A stretch of DNA of 64,000 nucleotides, from NCBI GenBank assembly GCA_020809705.1, contig CP085834.1, positions 806,001 to 870,000 on the forward strand. Direction: 5' to 3'. Of this stretch, positions 56,352 to 64,000 are shown piece by piece (position 1 is the first letter of the stretch; every line of letters starts with the position of its first letter). Made by a program: the position numbers and the translations under genes. Source of the stretch: Calonectria ilicicola (lineage: Eukaryota > Ascomycota > Sordariomycetes > Hypocreales > Nectriaceae). Under the pieces are notes generated by a model, which made no database searches, was not told the DNA's origin, and saw only the letters and a program-made list of their open reading frames with translations.

Positions 56352-58928
56352 TCACTGCACAACGCACGACCAAGCCTTGCCTGCCTGTTCGTTTCTTGAA
56401 GCATTTTGAAGTCCAACTGTGCCTGGGTTCTTTTTATATGACCCAGGCCCTATTCCAGTCCACAATGTTTGGAGGTCGAGGCTTTCCAAATCCGGGGTCC
56501 ACAACGATGGAGAGGGGACTGATAATTTCCACCCATGCTTATTGGCCGCGGCCAGCAATAAACCCGTATTTGTTTCAACATCCTTTGGACTTTTTGCACA
56601 GACTACAAACGTTGTCAGAACAAAATGGGCAAAGGGTAGCTTGCTGTTCATTTCCTTGTGGATGTGGTGTTGCCATAAATGAGACGACGATGGGATGTCA
56701 AAGGGAACGACATTCCAACTAAAAAGATGGCCGTCAGCAGTATGAAAGTTGGGAATGTTAGATCCCACTGCCGGCATTGGCCATGCGCAGTAATGAACGT
56801 GCAGTCTGCCTTTGGCGAAAACGGCATCTGGGTTGGCTGATTTAAACTCCTGGGCAAACTTCGTCAAGTTGGCCACTGAAGGAGTGGCTTCAGGCGACAT
56901 GAAACATGTCTGAAGAAACAAACTATTATCCAAAGAAACGGAGGAATAGTCAAAGTAAATGTCTTCAATGCCGTCAGTACCAGGCGACACATGCGCGCTA
57001 CCCATTGTGGGTTGGAATTCTTTCAGCATCGTGATGAGGCCCTTGGACTCCATATTAGCCAGAATCCTGGTCGTGAATAGGATATCTGAACGGGACGGTG
57101 TCGTTTTGCCAAGGCTATTGATGAATCCAGGCGCATCATCGAGCAAGTTCCATGCGCGTACACGGTTTCCCTCGTAATTGACGTTTGGAATGTGCAGGAA
57201 GGCTGCAGAGGACAGTTTTGTAGAGGTATTTTCCAACCACTGGCGCTGCTGATCCTCTTGAATAGAGAACTGAGTTGCTCTATCCATCACATGTTGAATA
57301 GGGGAGTCGCTTGTCAGCGACATAAGTGCGGCTGCTGTGTCTTCCAAAATTGAGAAGCTGTTTCCAGGGTTCCGATCGACGATGATGAATTCATAATAGT
57401 TCCCAATAATGTTCTTGTCTCTGAGATTTCGAACCAATGTCAGATCGGAGAGGATGTCCATGAAAGACAACTGAACTTCCCAAGATGAATTTTGCAAATC
57501 TTGATCAACGTTGGCTGATCGCGTGCGTGTTAGCCACAGTGTCTCGTTTACCTCAGGGCTCCGAGATATGACCCGGTTGGACTCCCTGTCGTAAACTACC
57601 GTGATGTAAAGATCGACCCGTTGCATAAGCTCCTGGATAAGACTCCTGGCGAGGGGCTCATTCTTGGTCATTCTCCCCACCAAATAACAGCGGGATTCTT
57701 TTTCAGTTACAACCTCATCGCTCGTGTTCGCTGCGGTGGACTTGGAATCCACGCCACCTTTAGCGACACCAATAAACCCTTGTAGAGTGGCAAGAGGGCA
57801 TTCTTGGGACACATCATTATCCTTGTCAAGCCATCCTGACTCGCCAGCCTGGGCAGAGCTATAACGGCCGAGCGCAATTAATGTCTTGATCAGAGAGATG
57901 TCTTCGGATCTAAAGCAGAACTGGTCGATATTCCACCAGTTGGCAATGTCTGAAAAGCACGAATGCAAAATGTCCCAACCTTCGATGGGCATTCTGCGTT
58001 GGCTGTCGTCGGTGGCCACCAGTTCACCTAGGAGAAGTGTTGACGAGGCGCTGGGAACTATTAAATAATCGCAAATCGCATCTCGAAGGAAGTGCAACGT
58101 GTCTTCACGTCCAAAGTTGTCGAAAAAGTTGATGTATTCGCACAGCTCGAGGGAAGAGGAGCTTCGGAGAAAGGTATCGATATTCTGTGCGTGGTTTGCC
58201 TTGGCTAGTATGTCTGCATCGCCTTTCCACAGCAAGAATTCGCGAAAGACAAAACGCAAGACGTAGTCCCCCTTGTGGAGATCTCTCAATTTTTTTGTTT
58301 CACTGTCCTCGATCATTCTAACGGAGTCGTTAAGGGAGGGGGTGATAGTGTAGAGCTTTTTCACGAGGCCCTCAATGTTGATGCGCATTTGTCGTTTGAT
58401 CAATTTGACCGGATGATCTGGAGGCAAGTGAACGAGTTCAGACATGGGACGCTCGGGAGAAATCAGCGATATAGCAATAGAATGATCAAAGCTTCCCGCA
58501 TCGCTGGGTTCGATGGGGTCAAACAAATGAAATTGTCGCTGCCGGTAGTTTTCAGGTCTTGTGCCTCGGTCCAAAGCGTTGATGTCGGATTCGAGCTTCA
58601 TTTCCCGCTTGGCATGTGCCTTGTGTCTAGCGTATTCGCCGACGAAGCGACGATTCAACTGGTTCCTTAAGCTGAGAGTTTGTCGGCCCCATCTGACCTT
58701 TTCTCTTCTCTGCTCCAGTTCAAATCCGCCCTCGGGCTCAACCATGCGGCGATATCTCGCTTCTGTGCTCTTGTACTGCTTGTACAGAGATTTGTATTCT
58801 TGATTGTGGGAGGGGCAGAACTTGTGGATTTGTTGTTGTGTTGGGCTCCTACACTCATGGCCGTTCTGCGATAAGGCACCGCAGTAACGAGGCGTTTGGT
58901 GTGCCCGAGCATTGTCATGGTTGTCCAT
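56352..58928 (-). CDS. Large protein with N-terminal Cys/His motif, function unknown
   Basis: Single exon, 858 residues. Residues 16-41 hold C-x9-C-x11-C-x2-H (CGALSQNGHECRS ... FCPSH), a compact zinc-binding motif of the kind found at the start of fungal and plant proteins. A basic, Arg/Lys-rich helical stretch (about 45-115) follows. The remaining 700 residues are mixed alpha/beta without a domain I recognise. Motifs such as DYVLRFVFREFLLWKGDAD are conserved-looking. No signal peptide or membrane helix. Nucleic-acid or protein binding is possible. A decayed duplicate of its 3' end lies at 53275-53445, suggesting the locus has been copied. Confidence 0.85.
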   Translation of the reverse strand: MDNHDNARAHQTPRYCGALSQNGHECRSPTQQQIHKFCPSHNQEYKSLYKQYKSTEARYRRMVEPEGGFELEQRREKVRWGRQTLSLRNQLNRRFVGEYARHKAHAKREMKLESDINALDRGTRPENYRQRQFHLFDPIEPSDAGSFDHSIAISLISPERPMSELVHLPPDHPVKLIKRQMRINIEGLVKKLYTITPSLNDSVRMIEDSETKKLRDLHKGDYVLRFVFREFLLWKGDADILAKANHAQNIDTFLRSSSSLELCEYINFFDNFGREDTLHFLRDAICDYLIVPSASSTLLLGELVATDDSQRRMPIEGWDILHSCFSDIANWWNIDQFCFRSEDISLIKTLIALGRYSSAQAGESGWLDKDNDVSQECPLATLQGFIGVAKGGVDSKSTAANTSDEVVTEKESRCYLVGRMTKNEPLARSLIQELMQRVDLYITVVYDRESNRVISRSPEVNETLWLTRTRSANVDQDLQNSSWEVQLSFMDILSDLTLVRNLRDKNIIGNYYEFIIVDRNPGNSFSILEDTAAALMSLTSDSPIQHVMDRATQFSIQEDQQRQWLENTSTKLSSAAFLHIPNVNYEGNRVRAWNLLDDAPGFINSLGKTTPSRSDILFTTRILANMESKGLITMLKEFQPTMGSAHVSPGTDGIEDIYFDYSSVSLDNSLFLQTCFMSPEATPSVANLTKFAQEFKSANPDAVFAKGRLHVHYCAWPMPAVGSNIPNFHTADGHLFSWNVVPFDIPSSSHLWQHHIHKEMNSKLPFAHFVLTTFVVCAKSPKDVETNTGLLLAAANKHGWKLSVPSPSLWTPDLESLDLQTLWTGIGPGSYKKNPGTVGLQNASRNEQAGKAWSCVVQ

Positions 58929-59603
58929 GGTGTCTATTGCTGCACTGGTAATTCCAGGTGCTGTTTTTCCCCGGTGACGTCGGTATCTGATGTTGCAAAA
59001 TTTTAAAGATAAAAGGACTGTAGCGTTTCAGACATAATAAATAATAATGACGACGGTCATGAACAACACATTGGGCGATTGGGTGCCAGTGGCGGTGGGG
59101 ATTTTAATCTGCGACTGCATCCCGTTGGTCAGTCGACCACAACGCACAACACATGCACAACGCGGACTTGCATCATCCCGGTCACGTGCATAAGCTATAC
59201 ATGTAATACCAGCGAATCAAACTCGAATAGTTTGGGAACTGGTGGCCGCAATTTGTGGCCATGTTTTACTGGCCGTTGACTACAAGCTGCTCCAGATACA
59301 TTTATTACTATGTGGGCGGGTGCAAACTCTGCTGCGTGCTTACCAACTCCTCTTATCATCACAAGGCATGACTAACATATTCTCCACCAATGTTTAAGTA
59401 TCAATTCAATTCTAAATTATAACATCTACCTTATCCTGCACGTTTAACACAAACTCGCTTGTCTATAACTAATATCAAAGTCAAGCACCCACCCATGAGG
59501 AAAAAAAAACTCTATTAAGTACATTCCCATACTCCTCATTCCTGTCATTCATCGTTGAAATCCATTATCATATCTTTCCTCATTAACTCGTCGAATCAAA
59601 TGA
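58929..59603. other. Intergenic
   Basis: 675 bases between two minus-strand genes; no gene recognised. An A-run lies near 59502-59510. Confidence 0.35.
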
Positions 59604-61541
59604 TCAGCAGCGTCCACTTGTGTTGTTGCAATGGTCGCACTTTTCGGCATTCATACCAGGTCTGAAAACGTTGCGAGCCGACAATGGGTTGTAGCATTCG
59701 AGGGATTTAACAACACAGACGGGCCTACGGCAACAGGTTTCAACCACGCATGCCTGGTTCGAGGCGCAATCAGAGTCGGCGCTGCACGCCGCACCGCAGC
59801 CTCCGTGCTGGAAACATTGAGGGCGTCCATTTATTTATATCATTGCCACAAGAGCATTCCTTGTTGTCACCACAGCGATAGTAGTGACTATAGCTTTCAC
59901 AAGTCTGAGGCGAGCAGCCAAGTGTGGGAACTGCGCTTATGGTAACCACGCGGGTAGGAGTTGGTGCGGTAATCGTGGCAGCTTTGAATCCCAAGCAGCT
60001 ACATGCACTTGAATAGGCTGCTGCGTTACCCCAAGCTGATGATACGTAGGTAGGGATTGATGTTGGCTTTGTAGTGGCCACAATATTAGTTAAGGGAATG
60101 TTGTCTCGCTTTGGGAGTTGGTAGGCGTTATTGTGGGTTGTCGCAGTCTTGGAGACGGTGGCCGCGGCAATGGAAGGATTAGACACGACAGCAGCAGAAC
60201 CAGCAGATCGGGTGACGGTAACCGTAATATAGGAGATAGCGACATTGCAACCGGCGGCATTATAATGAGGCAAAGCGGCACCAGAGAGGGCACTATTAGC
60301 CCCGGCTACACCAGAGATGGTGGCATGAGAATTTTCGTTGGAAGTGGTCGCACTAGCCGTAGCGGCACCAGGAATAAAAGCACCCAAGACGTTGCCGTTG
60401 ATTGCGACATTAGGTGCAGTGAGACTTGAAATTCTCGTATGGGAGCCGGCAGTGCGAGAGACGATGGTACCCGAGATGGTCACAAGGGCAATATTCCCAG
60501 AAGCTGTAACGTGAGACCCAGTAGTACGTGAACCGGCAGCTTGAGAGGCGAGAATACCAGGGTTAGCGGCCTTGCTGACATTGCCGACAGCACCAGAAGC
60601 TGTAACCTGGGGCCCTGTAGGATGAGAGATGGCTGCGCCAGAGACGGTAGCATGGGACCCTGCAGCATCAGAGATGATAAGGCTAGAGATGGAGAGGTCA
60701 GTGATGGCGGAGTGGGTAACCACAGGATAAATAATGTTGGCGTAGCCAAATTCTCCAGGAGAAATCGAATTGGTCGATGCGATAGGCACCGCTGGGTTCG
60801 TGATGGCAGGACGAGCAACAGTAGTGGCAGATGCAATTGCGCGAGACAAGGTGATGCCAGGGATAGCGAGACGAGCGGTGGGGACCACTGGGACAGCAGT
60901 AACAGAGGTTGCACCACTAGAGCCAACAACCCGGGAGGCGATGATATTCGGAATGGGGTGGTTGGAAAAAGTAGGGCGACCCATGGCGGTACCAGAGGCA
61001 GCAACACCAGCAATCCCGGCTTGAGAGGCGCCATTATTGGCGATAGCATGGTTGGACATAGTTGGGAGAGCTATGGTGGTACTGGAGGCAGCAGAGCCGG
61101 CGGCTCTAGCTTGAGAAGCGCCAGGACCAGAGACAGTAACGCCAGAAATACCAACTTGAGAAGCGCCAGAATCAGAGGGAACAGAACCAGCGACTGTAAC
61201 TTGAGCGGCGGCGGCGGAAGGATGAATTGCGGGAATCCTTGACAAGGTAGCCTCTGCGAGAGTTACAGTAGTATACGAAGTGCTATAGATATATTTGAGT
61301 AAATGTCCCGTGCTGCGTTTCCTATAAATGTGACTTACTAGGCGGCGGGTGTTATAGTGGTTACCATGAAGCTAGCGCAATCATTCATCCGCACAGAGGC
61401 GTTTGGATTTTCGCAAGTCCGATCGCCAACTACGCGCAAACAAGTGTCTGCTTTGCAGCCATCTCCATCAAGACCACGAAACTGAATAGCGTATCCCAAC
61501 GCTGCAGGAAGGCTGATCAGTAGCGGTATGAAGCAAATCAT
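59604..61541 (-). pseudogene. Secreted Ala/Ser/Thr-rich protein with C-terminal Cys-rich domain, frameshifted
   Basis: Exon 1 61339-61541 starts at ATG 61541 with a signal peptide (MICFIPLLISLPAALG) and a Cys-containing region. A 56-bp intron (61283-61338) follows. Exon 2 then encodes about 400 residues of Ala/Ser/Thr/Gly/Ile low-complexity sequence with recurring units like ATxSGAxxS and AGSxxT. Near the end, ESYSHYYRCGDNKECSCGND starts a Cys-rich domain. That frame stops at 59770. A one-base change near 59830-59840 gives an open frame with CFQHGGCGAACSADSDC and many more Cys down to a stop at 59604-59606. So the domain is split by a frameshift, or an undetected intron (for example GTGGCA to GGAG, 49 bp) restores it. 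Probably a cell-wall or secreted protein; whether it is functional is open. Confidence 0.65.
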
Positions 61542-62896
61542 GATGTGTAAAGTGTTGAAGAAGAGGCCTAAAATTCTGATCAAAGGTATAGGAGATTGAG
61601 GTTTGCATGCGGTATGAGTTGAATGTTTTGATGATAATGAAGAATCTAGAGGCGTCCTGAGAATATTTGTAGTAGAATCGAATGATACCAACGAAAGACT
61701 AGACCTGCCAAGATCCAAGCGGCTGGTACGCCATTTGACGATTTGTGGGTGCTAAGCCACAGCGATTGAAGGGGGGGCTGGTTATCACTGTAAGAATGTA
61801 GTGATCGCGCAGGCGGCGGTTTCGATGGATTCCACCAGGTGGCCAATTAGAAGGGCCTCTAACAGAATCAGAGTTTATCCACCCTAAGTAGGGAAGCTGG
61901 TGTTATTGATGAGCCAACAAATTGAGATTTGAAAAAGGCCTCGACCATCCGTGAAAGTCCCGACTGTCTGGTCTACACCAGATGATCATCTGCGGCTGTG
62001 CATCTAGGTCCCAGCCTTTTGTTTCTTTGGGTGATGTTTTACGGGGGGGAATTGAATTGTGTCTCACGCTAAAGCTAACGAAGTCATAGAGAGGCCTCTT
62101 CTTAGACATTCGGCAAGATCTAGAACAGATGAATCTCAGATGGTCGATTCGAAGCGGGGCAGAAGCTCAATGACTTTCATTATACCAATGATGTAAAATA
62201 ATGTTCATCTTCCTTTTATGCCTATGCTGCTTATCTTAATACCCCTGGGATTTGCTAAATATGGTGCTACACTTTTCTTCTAGTAATACGCTTGAGAGAT
62301 AAAACATCAGAAATTCACTGGAGCTGAAATGGGCGTTGCTGTGAGTGGCTGTCATATGTGGCTGCTCCCATTGGAATTTTGCCTCACCCATGAGCGTGGT
62401 GGGGCTTAATGGCCTGTTACCCTGGGAGGATTAGAAAGGAAGCTGTGTTCAGATTGCCGGAAATTTTTTGGGTCAGTAAGCCTTTCCTAGTATTTTATTC
62501 AATCTATTATAAATTCAAGTAAAATGTCTTTGCTGAGTAAGTAAACTTTTTAATCAACGATATAATCATTTGAGTAATAATAGAATGTGTTGAGGGCGAA
62601 CCATGACACATGTTGTTGGGTCTCCTCATTGCCCACAGCGGCCCACAACTAAATGGATGATTCAACTGTGCTTTATTGAAGGGATGAAAAGTGTCGAATT
62701 CAGATAACCAAAAAAAAAAATTAAAAAAGGGGGTTCTGTGGGCATGGTATTTTTAATTCGCAAATGAAGCAATCATATTGATTAGTTGTCATGGGCTAAG
62801 TGATATACAACCCTAGCGAATTAAACCCCAATTGCTGAAAAACGGTTGGCCACTATGTGTGGTCATGTTTTACTACTCATCGAAAGCTACACTTTA
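61542..62896. other. Intergenic, 1.35 kb, A/T-rich
   Basis: No gene supported. Contains an A-rich run at about 62709-62726 (a stretch of A, TT, then A) followed by five G. Short frames on the minus strand (61646-61846, 61903-62109) lack features. Confidence 0.4.
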
Positions 62897-64000
62897 TCAA
62901 GATCTAACCCGTTCCAAATAGTCTGCTATGTGAGCTGGCGCACGCCGTATCGCCCTGGAAAATCTGGTCTCTGTGACATCCTTCTCGGCTCCTGCATTCA
63001 CCAAGAGTTTAACTATGTCCAAGTGCCCTTGGTGGGCAGCCCGTTCAATGGCTGTGCCCTCTTCTCTATGGTGGGCGTTGACGTCTGCCCCAGATTCGAT
63101 AAGAAGAAGAACAACACTGAAATGCCCTTGGGAAGATGCCATCTGAAGCGCCGTTCCGCGGTCTGACGTTGCATTAATATCGGCACGATGGCTGAGAAGA
63201 GCCTGCACGATATCCAGCTGGCCGTGGCTCATACATGCATGCTGAAGAGGAGTCATCTCGCGAATATTTGTGAGAGAACGCCGAGGATTGACCTCTGCTC
63301 CGCGCTCTAGAAGAAACTGAACAGTCTCTGCATCACCCCAGTGACAAGCTTCCGACAAGGCTGTTGTACAAACATCGGTCGCCTAAAACATGAACCAAAT
63401 ATGAGTTAACAAGATCCGTTTAGTCCGACCTTTAATAGATAACCCAAACCTATTTGAATGCTGAAATCTTAGACATTCTACCACAAAAGTAAATATTCAC
63501 TCACCCGCGTCTTGGGTACAACGGCAACGGCGTTGATATTAGCCCCATGTTCGGCAAGATATTTTACTATTTTGAGTGAGGAGAATGCTGAAGTGGCCAG
63601 TTGAAGTGGCGCTGGTCCATTCCCTTGGGGAGGATTCACGTCTACTCCATTCGAGACGAAAATGTCCACAATATCAAACAAGCTATCGGGTTCAATCCAG
63701 CCAGGAGTCTGAGTCTGAAGGACTATCTGAAGTGGTATCAATGCCGTATCGCCTGTGCATTCGTCATTACAATTAGAATTCAGGTCAGCTCCTCTACTAA
63801 TCAAGAATTTTAGCTTGCAATATATGAGCTTGGAGTATTTCGCGGAGTCTCTGAACAATTTAAATTTTCTTCCAAGCATTCTTCTTATTTCAAACGCACC
63901 AGGGTTTAGTTTGCCATGCATAAACCTATACCCCAGGCTCCAGAGAAGCTCCACAGTTGGCATAGCACAGCATTGCAAAGCCAAAGTCAGCGCGGTAGTT
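62897..64000 (-). CDS. Ankyrin-repeat protein, 5' part beyond right edge
   Basis: Exons: 63505-64000 (open at the edge) and 62897-63382. The 122-bp intron has GTGAGT and ends GTTTTAG, joining VVPKTR to ATDVCTTALSEACHWG in phase 0. At least six ankyrin units are visible: GNGPAPLQLATSAFSSLKIV, a unit around ALSEACHWGDAETVQFLLE, MTPLQHACMSHGQLDIVQAL, GTALQMASSQGHFSVVLLLI, and GTAIERAAHQGHLDIVKLLV, with GADVN/GANIN loops. The frame is open to position 64000 without a start, so the gene is truncated by the window. Function: protein-protein interaction scaffold; whether an enzymatic or NLR-type domain lies upstream cannot be seen. Confidence 0.88.

Noticed and set aside
60541..61242. 233-codon plus-strand ORF opposite the Ala/Ser/Thr-rich gene
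   Set aside because: It is a composition by-product of the biased minus-strand coding sequence; no domain, and the minus-strand frame has a signal peptide and an intron.
1..64000. CRISPR array, IS element or complete transposon
   Set aside because: No regular repeat-spacer pattern, no transposase or reverse transcriptase reading frame and no terminal inverted repeats were seen; eukaryotic gene structure throughout. Short degenerate elements could be missed by eye.

Overview
The window is nuclear DNA from a filamentous ascomycete (Pezizomycotina type). The grounds are: short introns (about 40-130 bp) with GT/AG ends and CTAAC/CTGAC-like branch points close to the 3' end, a multimodular NRPS, a HET-domain gene, a Zn2Cys6 regulator, F-box and CorA-like fungal families, a fungal rhodopsin-like membrane protein, and several secreted Ser/Thr-rich or GPI-anchored proteins. 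No bacterial operons, rRNA, CRISPR array or intact transposon was seen. Exon structures were built by hand; for every multi-exon model I checked that coordinates and phases close in frame.

Layout. 1-5.4 kb: the 5' part of an NRPS (partial C-A-T-E-C...) that runs off the left edge. 6.5-9.2 kb: an F-box-like protein and a decayed ankyrin gene. 9.5-12.6 kb: a protein kinase fused to a beta-propeller-like C-terminus. 12.8-18.1 kb: a nine-exon amino acid permease, a tiny spliced ORF and a CorA-like transporter. 19.6-25.6 kb: a GPI-anchored protein with a truncated-globin-like domain, a mucin-like secreted protein and a rhodopsin-like seven-helix protein. 25.7-34 kb: a 2OG-Fe(II) oxygenase pseudogene, an SDR divergent from a C2H2+Zn2Cys6 transcription factor, and a heavily mutated GHKL-ATPase pseudogene. 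35.5-42.8 kb: a secreted five-repeat protein, a carboxymuconolactone-decarboxylase-like protein, a peroxisomal acyl-CoA thioesterase (C-terminal SKL) and a cytochrome P450. 43-53 kb: a HET-domain gene, a kinase, another tiny spliced ORF and a second, divergent kinase. 53.2-59 kb: a gene fragment, an epoxide hydrolase and an 858-residue zinc-motif protein of which the fragment is a partial copy. 59.6-64 kb: a secreted Ala/Ser/Thr-rich and Cys-rich gene with a frameshift, then an ankyrin gene leaving the right edge.

How the parts may work together. The strongest theme is a recognition or incompatibility-like neighbourhood. Three kinases share a similar region before the kinase domain, and all three lack the Arg of the HRD motif (non-RD kinases). 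One of them lies directly upstream of a HET-domain gene, and ankyrin and GHKL-ATPase genes (several of them broken) lie nearby. A functional system is inference only. The metabolic genes (NRPS, P450, SDR, thioesterase, epoxide hydrolase, oxygenase pseudogene) are scattered among unrelated genes and do not form a clear cluster inside the window. At least five pseudogenes or fragments in 64 kb mark this as a fast-changing accessory region.
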